64,000 nucleotides of DNA from Kosakonia radicincitans DSM 16656 (GTDB lineage Bacteria; Pseudomonadota; Gammaproteobacteria; Enterobacterales; Enterobacteriaceae). This document shows, piece after piece, positions 30,773 to 42,431 of the stretch (position 1 is its first letter; each line of letters begins with the position of its first letter). Position numbers and translations under genes: made by a program. Location of the stretch: positions 372,001 to 436,000 of the forward strand of contig NZ_CP018016.1 in the NCBI RefSeq assembly GCF_000280495.2, read 5' to 3'. A model generated the notes under the pieces. It was not told the origin of the DNA. It saw only the letters and a list, made by a program, of their open reading frames with translations, and did not search any database.

Positions 30773-31336
30773 ATGATCCTGCTTATCGACAATTACGACT
30801 CCTTCACCTGGAACCTGTATCAATACTTTTGCGAACTGGGCGCAAGGGTGGAGGTGAGGCGTAACGATGAGCTTTCGCTTGAGGATATTGCCGCGCTGGC
30901 ACCGCAAAAAATCGTTATCTCGCCAGGCCCTTGTACGCCCGATGAGGCCGGTATTTCACTGGAAGTCATTCGCCATTATGCAGGCAAACTTCCTGTGCTG
31001 GGCGTCTGTCTTGGTCATCAGGCGATTGCCCAGGCCTTTGGCGCGACGATCGTCCGTGCGGCAAAAGTGATGCACGGCAAAACATCGCCCATTACCCATA
31101 ACAATAGCGGCGTGTTTACCGGGCTTAATAATCCGTTAACCGTCACCCGTTACCATTCTTTGGTGATTGATCCACCTACGCTACCCGCCTGCTTTGAAGT
31201 CACTGCGCGCACGGAAAGCGGGGAAATAATGGGGATTCGCCATCGGCAGTGGGATCTGGAAGGCGTACAGTTTCACCCGGAAAGTATTCTTAGCGAGCAG
31301 GGCCACCAGTTACTGGAAAACTTCCTCAAACGGTGA
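30773..31336 (+). CDS. pabA: Aminodeoxychorismate synthase, glutamine amidotransferase subunit
   Basis: Supplies ammonia from glutamine to PabB for 4-amino-4-deoxychorismate, leading to p-aminobenzoate and folate. The 187-residue class I GATase has the oxyanion strand [11 protein letters not shown], the nucleophile Cys in [14 protein letters not shown] (C79) and the His-Glu pair in VQFHPESIL. It could in principle serve anthranilate synthase, but position next to fic and argD and match to E. coli PabA (187) decide for pabA. Confidence 0.97.
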   Translation: MILLIDNYDSFTWNLYQYFCELGARVEVRRNDELSLEDIAALAPQKIVISPGPCTPDEAGISLEVIRHYAGKLPVLGVCLGHQAIAQAFGATIVRAAKVMHGKTSPITHNNSGVFTGLNNPLTVTRYHSLVIDPPTLPACFEVTARTESGEIMGIRHRQWDLEGVQFHPESILSEQGHQLLENFLKR

Positions 31337-31352
31337 TTTCTGGTTGCCATGC

Positions 31353-34712
<3,360 letters not shown>

Positions 34713-34720
34713 GAGGAGAG

Positions 34721-34755
34721 AAAAACGGCGCGCCGGGTAAACGATGCGCCGTTTT
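34721..34755 (-). terminator. crp terminator
   Basis: AAAACGGCGC (34722-34731) and GCGCCGTTTT (34746-34755) form a 10-bp stem 5 bp beyond the crp stop, with a T-run on the minus strand. It also separates crp from yhfK. Confidence 0.85.
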
Positions 34756-34760
34756 ACGGA

Positions 34761-35393
34761 TTAACGTGTTCCGTATACCACGATGGTTTTACCGTGGGCG
34801 GAGATCAGGTTCTGATCTTCCAGCATTTTCAGGATGCGGCCGACAGTCTCACGGGAGCAGCCAACGATTTGGCCAATCTCCTGGCGAGTGATTTTAATCT
34901 GCATGCCGTCCGGGTGAGTCATTGCGTCCGGCTGTTTTGCCAGATTCAGCAGCGTCTGCGCGATACGGCCCGTTACGTCCAGGAACGCCAGGTTGCCGAC
35001 TTTCTCCGAGGTCACCTGAAGGCGACGCGCCATCTGTGCGGAGAGGCGCATCAGAATATCCGGGTTCACCTGGATAAGCTGACGGAATTTTTTGTAGGAA
35101 ATCTCGGCGACTTCACAAGCGGTCTTGGCGCGTACCCAGGCACTGCGCTCCTGACCTTCTTCGAACAAGCCCAGTTCACCGATAAAATCACCCTGATTAA
35201 GGTAAGAGAGAATCATCTCTTTACCTTCCTCATCCTTGATTAGCACTGCCACTGAGCCTTTAACGATGTAGTACAGCGTTTCCGCTTTTTCACCCTGGTG
35301 AATCAGCGTGCTCTTCGACGGGTACTTATGAATGTGGCAATGAGACAAGAACCATTCGAGAGTCGGGTCTGTTTGCGGTTTGCCAAGCACCAT
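34761..35393 (-). CDS. crp: cAMP receptor protein (CRP/CAP)
   Basis: Global regulator of catabolite-controlled genes. 210 residues: a cyclic nucleotide-binding beta-roll (~1-130) with [18 protein letters not shown] contacting cAMP, a dimerisation helix, and a winged HTH whose recognition helix reads [13 protein letters not shown] (R, E and R contacts conserved). Practically identical to E. coli CRP. The 5' leader is long (~200 bp) and closes with AGAGGATAACCGCGC, as in E. coli. Divergent from yhfA. Confidence 0.99.
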
Positions 35394-35704
35394 GCGCGGT
35401 TATCCTCTGTTATAAGCTGGCTCCGAAAGCGGGGATGTAGTTTCAGCCTGCTTCCGGGGTTGCAATCAAAGCTTCTCATGTCCTGAGAAGTAGGCCGTCA
35501 GCGTTATCTGCGGCCTCTAATCTACGATGTCATGCATACATGCGTAACATCCATTTATCTCTGTAGCATCCAGATTGTTTTAGCATAGGTTTTCACGCCT
35601 GTCTCCTGGTGTCTCGCTTCAGCATGACGCAGGTCGCCTTCCGTTGCGAGTTTTGTTATGTACGCGTAATCTGTGGAGAAAATTACTACTCCGGAGTGAA
35701 TAAA
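35394..35704. promoter_or_regulatory. crp / yhfA divergent control region
   Basis: 311 bp with no gene. On the minus strand the stretch 35527-35600 closely resembles the E. coli crp promoter area (CTATGCTAAAACA, GGATGCTACAG, GCATGTATGCA blocks, recalled from memory), which contains the autoregulatory CRP sites and the start of the divergent transcript. A palindromic ATGT-N7-ACAT lies at 35527-35541. I infer conserved crp autoregulation but cannot place each site. Confidence 0.55.
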
Positions 35705-36109
35705 ATGCAGGCACGAGTGAAATGGGTTGAAGGGTTAACCTTCCTGGGTGAGTCCGCATCTGGCCACCAAATTCTGATGGACGGTAATTCCGGGGATAAA
35801 GCGCCAAGTCCGATGGAGATGGTGCTGATGGCTGCGGGCGGTTGCAGCGCAATTGACGTCGTTTCCATCCTGCAGAAAGGACGCCACGACGTGACCGACT
35901 GCGAAGTGAAGCTGACTTCCGAGCGCCGTGAAGAAGCGCCGCGTCTGTTTACGCACATCAATCTGCACTTTATCGTCACCGGTAAGGCGCTGAAAGACGC
36001 GGCGGTTTCCCGCGCGGTGGATCTGTCGGCAGAAAAATATTGCTCCGTAGCGTTGATGCTGGAGAAGGCCGTGAAGATCACCCACTCCTACGAGGTTATC
36101 GAAGCCTGA
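35705..36109 (+). CDS. yhfA: YhfA, OsmC/Ohr-family protein
   Basis: 134-residue OsmC-like protein of unknown exact function; relatives detoxify organic peroxides through a pair of cysteines. Here GGCSAIDVVSIL carries one Cys on the central helix and EKYCSVALML the second, the two expected OsmC-type positions. The start at 35705 follows GGAGTG; upstream in-frame codons from 35609 lie in the crp control region. Divergent from crp as in E. coli. Confidence 0.94.
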   Translation: MQARVKWVEGLTFLGESASGHQILMDGNSGDKAPSPMEMVLMAAGGCSAIDVVSILQKGRHDVTDCEVKLTSERREEAPRLFTHINLHFIVTGKALKDAAVSRAVDLSAEKYCSVALMLEKAVKITHSYEVIEA

Positions 36110-36116
36110 TGCCCTG

Positions 36117-36139
36117 GCCCGGCGATCGGTTTGCCGGGC
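36117..36139. terminator. Putative terminator between yhfA and prkB
   Basis: GCCCGGC, 9-base loop, GCCGGGC; on + it is followed within 15 bases by a T-rich stretch. The right arm touches the prkB stop codon on the other strand. Confidence 0.45.
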
Positions 36140-37008
36140 TACTTAATCTTTTTCCCTTCCATCAGCCGTTGCACCAGCGGCGTCATAATCAATTCCATCG
36201 CCAGCCCCATCTTGCCGCCCGGTACCACCAGCGTATCCATATGGGAAATAAACGAACCTTGCAGCATCGCCAACAGCCACGGGTAATCAATGCCCTGCAA
36301 ATTCTGGAAGTGAATGACCACAAAGCTTTCATCGAGTGACGGAATGCCTTTTGCGGCAAAAGGGTTAGAAGTATCGACTGTCGGCACACGCTGGAAGTTG
36401 ATGTGCGTACGGGAAAACTGCGGGGTGATAAAGTTGATGTAATCTTCCATCGAGCGAACCACCGAATCCATCACTGCTTCACGGGAGTGTCCGCGTTCGC
36501 TGGTGTCGCGAATCAGTTTCTGGATCCACTCCAGGTTGACGATCGGCACCACGCCAACCAGCAAATCAACGTGCCGCGCCACGTCATTTTGCGGTGTTAC
36601 TACGCCGCCGTGCAGCCCTTCGTAAAACAGCACGTCGGTGGGTTCCGGCAGCGGTTGCCAGGGCGTAAACGTGCCCGGAACCTGATTCCACGGCACCGCT
36701 TCATCGTAGGTATGCAGATATTTACGCGTTTGCCCGGTTCCGCTCTGGCCATATTCGCTAAAGGTTTGTTCGAGCAGGCCAAAGTCATTGGCATCCGGGC
36801 CAAAGTAACTGATATGCCGCCCAAGATCGCGGGCTTTGCGGATCGCCATATCCATTTCCGGACGGGTATAGCGATGGAAGCTGTCACCTTCCACTTCTGC
36901 GGCATGCATATCGAGCTGGGCGAAGATTTTACGGAAGGCGACGCTGGTCGTGGTGGTTCCCGCGCCGCTGGAGCCAGTAACGGCGATGACCGGATGTTTG
37001 GCGGACAT
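36139..37008 (-). CDS. prkB: Phosphoribulokinase-like protein PrkB
   Basis: 289-residue P-loop kinase of the phosphoribulokinase/uridine kinase family. Walker A is GSSGAGTTTT (residues ~12-21, Thr replacing the usual Lys of GKT, as in this subfamily), with EGDSFHRY, DLLFYEGLHGG-like VLFYEGLHGGVV and DLLVGVVPIVNLEWIQKL. In organisms without RuBisCO its substrate is unknown. It lies downstream of yheU on the same strand, as in E. coli. Confidence 0.93.
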   Translation of the reverse strand: MSAKHPVIAVTGSSGAGTTTTSVAFRKIFAQLDMHAAEVEGDSFHRYTRPEMDMAIRKARDLGRHISYFGPDANDFGLLEQTFSEYGQSGTGQTRKYLHTYDEAVPWNQVPGTFTPWQPLPEPTDVLFYEGLHGGVVTPQNDVARHVDLLVGVVPIVNLEWIQKLIRDTSERGHSREAVMDSVVRSMEDYINFITPQFSRTHINFQRVPTVDTSNPFAAKGIPSLDESFVVIHFQNLQGIDYPWLLAMLQGSFISHMDTLVVPGGKMGLAMELIMTPLVQRLMEGKKIK

Positions 37009-37063
37009 AGCAACTCCCTGAATAAAACTGTGTTTGCAGTATAGTCAGCCGCCATCTACCCGG

Positions 37064-37282
37064 TTAACCGTGGAACTGCCCCCGCGGCATAATATTTACT
37101 GTCTCGTGCAGTTCCGACCACACCAGTACAGCTTCACCGCGTTGCAGTTGACGTTTAACGTCAGCGACTTTTTGTTCTAGCGAACGTTCATGTTCACCAT
37201 AATCGGTGCCTTCGCGCAAGACAAAGCTCTCAATCAGATTGTTCAGCGTGTCGGCGTCAATCTCTTGCCAGGGAATAATCAT
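37064..37282 (-). CDS. yheU: YheU, small conserved protein (UPF0270)
   Basis: 72-residue acidic cytoplasmic protein of unknown function, very well conserved in enterics ([36 protein letters not shown]). The start at 37282 gives [13 protein letters not shown], matching the E. coli length of 72. It overlaps yheT by 4 bp (ATGA). Confidence 0.93.
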   Translation of the reverse strand: MIIPWQEIDADTLNNLIESFVLREGTDYGEHERSLEQKVADVKRQLQRGEAVLVWSELHETVNIMPRGQFHG

Positions 37283-38298
37283 GATGTTCTCAGCCAGGTG
37301 GAAAGCCAGTCCGGAATGCGCTTTTCCAGCCACATTTCCGGTCGGCGCAGTGTACCGCCGACAAACCCGACATGACCGCCGTGTTCTGTCAGTTGGTACT
37401 CAATATTTGGCGGTAAATGCCCGGCGTCGGGAATGACGTTGTGATCCATAAACGGATCATCTTTGGCGTGAATGATCAGCGTCGGTTTGCGGATCAGCGG
37501 CAACTGCGGCATGGCGCTACAGCGGCGATAGTAATCCAGCGCATCCGCAAAGCCGTGGATTTTGGCGGTGATCAAATCGTCAAATTCACGGATACGCCGC
37601 ACTTTCCGCAGCGCTGGCAGCGTTGTCGGCAGCGAGCCGGGATAGGCTCTTAATTTGCGTGCGGCGTTCGCTTTCAGCAAATTCAGCAGGTAACGCTGAT
37701 AGAAGCGGGAAAACCCTTTTTCCATATGATAGCTGCACGCTTCCAGCATCAATGGCGCAGAGACAATCACGGCTGCATCAACGGGAAGAGAATCATCGGC
37801 TTTGGCCAACAGACAGCCAAGCATATTGCCGCCCAGCGAATACCCTACCGCCGCGGTCGGCGCCGGGCCGAAGGTTTCTGGCAGCCAGCGCAAAAACCAG
37901 GTGCCATCTTCGGTTTCGCCGGAGTGGTAGATGCGGTTCAGGCGGTTGGGAATGCCGCTACACCCGCGAAAATGCATCACCACGCCCAGCCAGCCGCGCT
38001 CTTTTGCCGCATGGATAAGACCATGCGCATACGGACTGTGCAGGCTTCCTTCCAGGCCGTGAAACACGACCAGACGCGGTTTGTGTTTTGCTTGCCCGGG
38101 CTCTTCGCTCCAGGCGAGATCGACGAAGTCGCCGTCCGGCAACTCCAGGCGCTGCCACCAGGGATCAAACTGTAAGCGGCGGCGTAGAATGCGAGGCAGC
38201 ATCGTTTGTAGATGCGGATTCCGCGCACCCGGCATCGGATGAAAGTTGTGCGAATCTTCCTGATTTTCAAGAAGATTTGCAGGGGTAATATCTGCCAT
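37279..38298 (-). CDS. yheT: YheT, alpha/beta hydrolase
   Basis: 339-residue hydrolase of the AB-hydrolase 4 (YheT/ABHD1-3) group, substrate unproven. Features: [16 protein letters not shown] near the N-terminus, VVFHGLEGS oxyanion region, nucleophile elbow [11 protein letters not shown] (GxSxGG), Asp in HAKDDPFMD and His in [12 protein letters not shown]. Forms yheT-yheU(-prkB). In E. coli yheS lies directly upstream; here ~14 kb of other genes intervene. Confidence 0.94.
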   Translation of the reverse strand: MADITPANLLENQEDSHNFHPMPGARNPHLQTMLPRILRRRLQFDPWWQRLELPDGDFVDLAWSEEPGQAKHKPRLVVFHGLEGSLHSPYAHGLIHAAKERGWLGVVMHFRGCSGIPNRLNRIYHSGETEDGTWFLRWLPETFGPAPTAAVGYSLGGNMLGCLLAKADDSLPVDAAVIVSAPLMLEACSYHMEKGFSRFYQRYLLNLLKANAARKLRAYPGSLPTTLPALRKVRRIREFDDLITAKIHGFADALDYYRRCSAMPQLPLIRKPTLIIHAKDDPFMDHNVIPDAGHLPPNIEYQLTEHGGHVGFVGGTLRRPEMWLEKRIPDWLSTWLRTS

Positions 38299-38475
38299 CG
38301 TGTTAAATCATCTCAAGAAACTGACGCTTATTATACTTGCGAATATTTAAGCTGTTTAATACTTTGCTGCTGTTGTACCGTATTACGCTCTATGGACAGC
38401 CTTATAACGATTTAATAAATCAGCAATTTCATTCCATTACTGCTGTCCGCTTTTCACTCATTGAGGACTCATTGG

Positions 38476-39600
38476 ATGACGGAAAATACCTCGCTTGACC
38501 TTGCGGCGCCACAGCAGCTCAATCAGGCAATTAACGACTTACCCGGCAGTGAAAATTTAACCCCAGCCGAGCAAACGCAAATCCAGAATATCGTTGAAGA
38601 AATTAATATTAACGATCCGGTGTTCTCGCTGGCCTTTGGCGCCAAAACCATGAACAGCATCTCGCAGTTTTCTGAATCGCTGATGCAGGAAGTCCGGGCG
38701 AAAGACGCTGGCGTGATTGGCGCACAGCTGACCGATCTGCTGATGAAAATCAAGCAGGTGGATATCAGCGCCTTCGAGCAAAAACCGGGTTTCCTCGCTT
38801 CACTACCGCTGTTGGGATCGCTGTTTAACCGGATCGAGCGCACCATGCTGGAATACCAGACGCTGGCGAAGCAGGTAGATACCATCACCGAAAAGCTGAA
38901 CGAAGCGATGGTGGATCTGCTGCGTAATATCTCGGTCCTGGAGATCCTGTTTGATCGTAACCGCGACGTTTTTCAGCAAATCACGTTGCATATCATTGCC
39001 GGTAAGCAAAAGCTGGAGCAGATCAAACAGAACGAACTACCCGCTTTGCAGGCGCAGGCGGCAACCGATCCGATGAACGCACAGCGCCTTCGGGATCTGC
39101 TGGAGGGCATTCAGCGCTTTGAGCGTCGTCTGCATGATTTGATGCTGTCGCGCACCATTGCGATGCAGTCCGCGCCACAAATCCGCCTGATGCAAAGTAA
39201 CAGCCAGTCCCTGGCGGAAAAGATCCAGAGCAGCATTCTTTCCACTATTCCTGTCTGGAAGAGCCAGATTGCGCTGTCGATGTCATTACAGACTCAGCGT
39301 CAGGCGGCAAAACTGCAAAAAGACGTTGCCGATACGACCAACGACTTACTGCGCCGCAATGCAGAAATGTTGCAAACCGGAACGCTGGAAACAGCGCGCG
39401 AAGTGGAGCGTTCGGTCGTGGATATCGAAACCCTGCGTGAGGTGCAGACGCGGTTGCTCAGCACCATTGAAGACTCCGTGAAGATCGCTACCGACGCGCG
39501 CCAGCGCAGAGCCGAGGTGGAAAAAGAGTTGGTCACGATGGAAAACGATCTGCGTAGCCGCCTGGCGTCTATTGCCAACGGCGCGGTGCGTCAGCAGTAA
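38476..39600 (+). CDS. TelA/KlaA-family toxic anion resistance protein
   Basis: 374-residue soluble protein of the TelA family (Pfam toxic anion resistance), related to plasmid KlaA, Rhodobacter TelA and Bacillus YaaN. It is almost wholly helical; segments such as LLGSLFNRIERTMLEYQTL, FDRNRDVFQQITLHI and QIALSMSLQTQRQAAKLQKDV are the conserved family core. The start at 38476 is the first ATG, after a GAGG 11 bases upstream; an in-frame TTG at 38461 is possible. Linked to tellurite and antimicrobial resistance in other species, but its biochemistry is unknown. 15 bp separate it from the membrane partner downstream. Confidence 0.86.
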   Translation: MTENTSLDLAAPQQLNQAINDLPGSENLTPAEQTQIQNIVEEININDPVFSLAFGAKTMNSISQFSESLMQEVRAKDAGVIGAQLTDLLMKIKQVDISAFEQKPGFLASLPLLGSLFNRIERTMLEYQTLAKQVDTITEKLNEAMVDLLRNISVLEILFDRNRDVFQQITLHIIAGKQKLEQIKQNELPALQAQAATDPMNAQRLRDLLEGIQRFERRLHDLMLSRTIAMQSAPQIRLMQSNSQSLAEKIQSSILSTIPVWKSQIALSMSLQTQRQAAKLQKDVADTTNDLLRRNAEMLQTGTLETAREVERSVVDIETLREVQTRLLSTIEDSVKIATDARQRRAEVEKELVTMENDLRSRLASIANGAVRQQ

Positions 39601-39615
39601 GGCGGGAGAAAGACG

Positions 39616-40599
39616 ATGTTCGATAAAGTAGGAACGCGGCTGGATACTATTTACAGCAAGCGTTTGAATCGGGTCGCTCTCCAGCTACTTATGTTTTTCA
39701 TTGGAGCGATGTATGCCACTTATTTTGCTCCGTACGCCACGCAGGCTAATACAGGGCTGGGTAGTGAAGCGGTCGGGATAGAAACGAGCTTCGCTGCGGT
39801 GGACTGGTTTTGTTTTATTTTGCTCTGCCGCACGTTGTTCTTCGATCGTATCGCGCTGTGTGTCGGGATGCTGGCGGGCTTTTGCTGGCTTTTTGTGGGC
39901 GATGCGGTAGCGCTGCCATTTTGGGCAGGAACAATGGCGCTGTTGGTGCACATCTACAGAAGCGGGTGGAGCAAACTGGGTAAAATCCACATCTGGTATC
40001 TGTTTTTATGGTTCTCGGCCGCGTTGAAGTATGGCTCGATCTATGAATACACCGCACATCCTGTTTACCTGACGCTGTTTGCCTTGCTATTTGCCGGATA
40101 CCTCCTGTACGAGCTGGCGCTGAAAGTTAACGCCCGCAGGCAACAGGACCGGTTGGCAATGTTTGCCGAAGCGGAAAGAGAGAAAGAAAAACTGGCTGAT
40201 TCGGATAAAGCGCTGGTGCAGCGGATATCTCGTCTGGAACAAATCAGCGATTTGCCTGGGCCGCTACTGGTCGAGCTCGCTCAAATCATTCATTCGGCGC
40301 AGCAGATTGTGGTGTGCATGAAGACTGACGAGCGGGATGAAGTGTCCGGACGGAGATTTTTGGAGCGCTACTTGCCGGGCGTTGAAATGATCGTCACGCA
40401 GGGGCAGTCCCTTTCAAAGCAGTTGATAGACGATGAGTTGCGCCGAAAGACGACTGAAGATCAACTGGATATGTTGATCCGCTTAAGAAGTGCTTTTCAT
40501 CAGCAGCATCAGGCGCTACTGGAAAACGACACGGACGATTTTGATTCAGAGCTCAGAACGCTGGACAAACTTCTTAAAACAGACGGCTATGTGAAATAA
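39616..40599 (+). CDS. XpaC-like membrane protein with C-terminal coiled coil
   Basis: 327-residue protein. About six hydrophobic segments occur in the first 170 residues (~20-40, 60-78, 80-97, 100-114, 124-140, 150-169), followed by a charged helical cytoplasmic domain (~170-327) with heptad-like runs (AEREKEKLADSDKALVQRISRLE). Such proteins pair with TelA in Firmicutes (xpaC-yaaN) and some Proteobacteria. Same strand, 15 bp after the TelA gene, so one operon. Function inferred only: membrane anchor or sensor for TelA. Sequence match to XpaC itself is recalled, not computed. Confidence 0.65.
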   Translation: MFDKVGTRLDTIYSKRLNRVALQLLMFFIGAMYATYFAPYATQANTGLGSEAVGIETSFAAVDWFCFILLCRTLFFDRIALCVGMLAGFCWLFVGDAVALPFWAGTMALLVHIYRSGWSKLGKIHIWYLFLWFSAALKYGSIYEYTAHPVYLTLFALLFAGYLLYELALKVNARRQQDRLAMFAEAEREKEKLADSDKALVQRISRLEQISDLPGPLLVELAQIIHSAQQIVVCMKTDERDEVSGRRFLERYLPGVEMIVTQGQSLSKQLIDDELRRKTTEDQLDMLIRLRSAFHQQHQALLENDTDDFDSELRTLDKLLKTDGYVK

Positions 40600-40605
40600 A
40601 AGCGC

Positions 40606-40635
40606 GCCTGCACCCGCAATAGCGTGGGTGCAGGT
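40606..40635. terminator. Hairpin between xpaC-like gene and nrtR
   Basis: CCTGCACCC, spacer, GGGTGCAGG: a 9-bp perfect stem between the converging genes. T-tracts are poor on both strands (CTTTTATTT on -). Confidence 0.55.
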
Positions 40636-40638
40636 ATG

Positions 40639-41361
40639 TTACCCATCCGCCAGTAAATTCCGTGTAAAAAGATGAATGTCGGCGTCCGGTTTGCGTCGCC
40701 ACAAACGCGCTTTACGCGCGCCGGTCGCCACGCTCTGACCCGTCTCTTCAAACATGCCAGAAGCTTCAAAGCGGCGGATCAAACTTTTACGCTGAATAGG
40801 CTGACCAAGAATGATTTCGGTCGCCTCCTGCAATTGCGCCTGGGTAAACGTCTCCGGCAAGCAGTAAACCGGCAGTAACGAGTACATGGTTTTCTGACGC
40901 AGCCGGTGCAGCGCCGCCTGAATAATATCGCGGTGATCAAATGCCAGCTCAATGGTATCCAGCTCGCTGACGGGCACCCATTTCGCATCACTCACACTGG
41001 CAATATGCGGCGCACAAGAAACCCATGAAATCAGCGCGTACCAGGCGATAGTCAGGCTCCAGCCGCGTGGATCTCGCTGTGGGCCGGAAAAGGTATCGAG
41101 CTGTTCCAGCCAGGAGGGAGAGACGCCGGTTTTTTCCGTGAGTTTGCGCAGCGCTGTGGTGCGTGTGGAATCATCCTGCGCCATGTCGATAAACCCACCG
41201 GGCAATCCCCAGCGCCCTTGCTGCGGCTGGCTTGCACGCTTTACCAATAGCACGCAAAGCACCTGCTGATGCACGGTAAACAGCACACTATCCACCGTCA
41301 CCAGTGGTGAGGGAAAACGGCTGGCATCATAAGCTTCCAGGTACTCTGCTTCGCTGATCAT
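40639..41361 (-). CDS. nrtR: NrtR-type Nudix regulator of NAD metabolism
   Basis: 240-residue transcription regulator: an N-terminal Nudix domain (~20-150) and a C-terminal winged helix (~155-230, FTQAQLQEATEIILGQPIQRKSLIRRFEAS). The Nudix box is degenerate: R72-K73-L for REx and E76-K77 for EE, so catalysis is probably lost and the domain senses ADP-ribose or a related NAD metabolite, as shown for NrtR. It is divergent from prs-nadV, the typical NrtR target. Two tandem palindromes lie between. Symbol by family and context. Confidence 0.85.
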   Translation of the reverse strand: MISEAEYLEAYDASRFPSPLVTVDSVLFTVHQQVLCVLLVKRASQPQQGRWGLPGGFIDMAQDDSTRTTALRKLTEKTGVSPSWLEQLDTFSGPQRDPRGWSLTIAWYALISWVSCAPHIASVSDAKWVPVSELDTIELAFDHRDIIQAALHRLRQKTMYSLLPVYCLPETFTQAQLQEATEIILGQPIQRKSLIRRFEASGMFEETGQSVATGARKARLWRRKPDADIHLFTRNLLADG

Positions 41362-41484
41362 GGCTCTCTCGCTCCTTTTTACACGTCACAAGTTTATCAG
41401 CCTGCCCTGGAGCGGCAAGCTAACTTTTATCAGCTTAATTTTCAGCGAGTTAACTTGTTATTTCGTGGTAATTGGAAAAAACGC

Positions 41485-41513
41485 TTGCCTTAATAGTGTC
41501 TCATAGACAATAT
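41485..41513 (+). promoter_or_regulatory. Possible prs-nadV promoter
   Basis: TTGCCT (41485-41490), 17-bp spacer, CAATAT (41508-41513). The fit is moderate, but the spacer is filled by the first palindrome, so a bound repressor would block it. Confidence 0.4.
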
Positions 41514-41515
41514 TA
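41491..41515. promoter_or_regulatory. Predicted NrtR operator 1
   Basis: TAATAGTGTC-TCATA-GACAATATTA, a 25-bp palindrome matching 9 of 10 positions between arms, in the nrtR/prs intergenic region. Assigned to NrtR by position; the binding is inferred. Confidence 0.7.
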
Positions 41516-41538
41516 AAAGTGTCCAAGGGACATTAATG
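41514..41538. promoter_or_regulatory. Predicted NrtR operator 2
   Basis: TAAAAGTGTC-CAAGG-GACATTAATG, same 10-5-10 layout and the same GTGTC...GACA core as operator 1, with a 23-bp centre-to-centre distance (about two helical turns). Arms are less symmetric. Confidence 0.6.
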
Positions 41539-41557
41539 AGTTAAAGCGAGGTGAATG

Positions 41558-42418
41558 ATGGCGAGCAGAATCGAATTAGTGATTGATAATGAGCAGGTTG
41601 AGATTAGCCATGGCGTCTTTCCCGATGGCGCTGTATGGCTAAAAGTGGCCGGTAAACTTCCCTCATTCGCCCTGCATATGCGGGTACGTGTCGCCGCCAT
41701 GCGCGATATGAACGACTTTATGTTACTGGCACAACTGGTGGATGCCGTGCGCCATGTTACCGATATCGCAGTGAGCCATCTGGAGCTGGCATGGTTGCCG
41801 TGGGCACGTCAGGACCGCCATATGGTGGCAGGTGACAGCTTCGCACTGAAGGTTTTTGCCGACCAGCTCAATACCCTGAATTTCGACAAAGTGTATATCC
41901 TCGACCCGCACAGCGATGCTGCGGCGGCAGCCATCAAGAACTGCGTAGTGATTGCGCAGGAAAGTGGCCTAATGCAGAGCGAAACGCTGCGTCGCGCCAT
42001 AGGCAAGGGCGAGCTGATGCTGGTCGCGCCGGACGCCGGTGCGCTGAAGAAAATCCACAACGTGGCAAAAGCCAGCGGCGCGCAAAGCTACGCCATCCTG
42101 ACGAAAGAACGTGATGTTGCAACAGGAAATCTTACGGGGTTTGCGTTGGTGGCTGGTGATGTGGCGGGCAAGGATGTGCTGATCGTTGATGACCTTTGCG
42201 ATGCGGGCGGCACCTTTATCGGCTCAGCGCAGGTGCTGCGCGATGCCGGGGCTCGCAGTGTCAGTCTGTATGTCACGCACGGCGTCTTCTCCAAAGGGGT
42301 CGAACACTTGCTGAATAATGGCATTGACGCAATTTACACCACCACCTCCTTCACCTCGCCTGAGCTTGCAGACCCGCGAGTTGAACTGATCGACATCAAC
42401 ACTATTTTCCGCGCTTAA
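41558..42418 (+). CDS. prs: Ribose-phosphate pyrophosphokinase paralogue (PRPP synthetase)
   Basis: Makes PRPP from ribose 5-phosphate and ATP. 286 residues, about 30 shorter than housekeeping Prs (315) and clearly diverged. It keeps LPWARQDRHMVAGDSFALK (cf. YARQDR), DPHSDA, the catalytic-loop K and R in LTKERDVATG, and the PRPP loop VLIVDDLCDAGGTF. Start at 41558 (GAGG 6 bases upstream); ATG at 41555 is in frame. It lies 13 bp before nadV and most likely feeds PRPP to it. It is not the main prs, which is expected elsewhere. Confidence 0.85.
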   Translation: MASRIELVIDNEQVEISHGVFPDGAVWLKVAGKLPSFALHMRVRVAAMRDMNDFMLLAQLVDAVRHVTDIAVSHLELAWLPWARQDRHMVAGDSFALKVFADQLNTLNFDKVYILDPHSDAAAAAIKNCVVIAQESGLMQSETLRRAIGKGELMLVAPDAGALKKIHNVAKASGAQSYAILTKERDVATGNLTGFALVAGDVAGKDVLIVDDLCDAGGTFIGSAQVLRDAGARSVSLYVTHGVFSKGVEHLLNNGIDAIYTTTSFTSPELADPRVELIDINTIFRA

Positions 42419-42431
42419 GGGAGCCAACATT

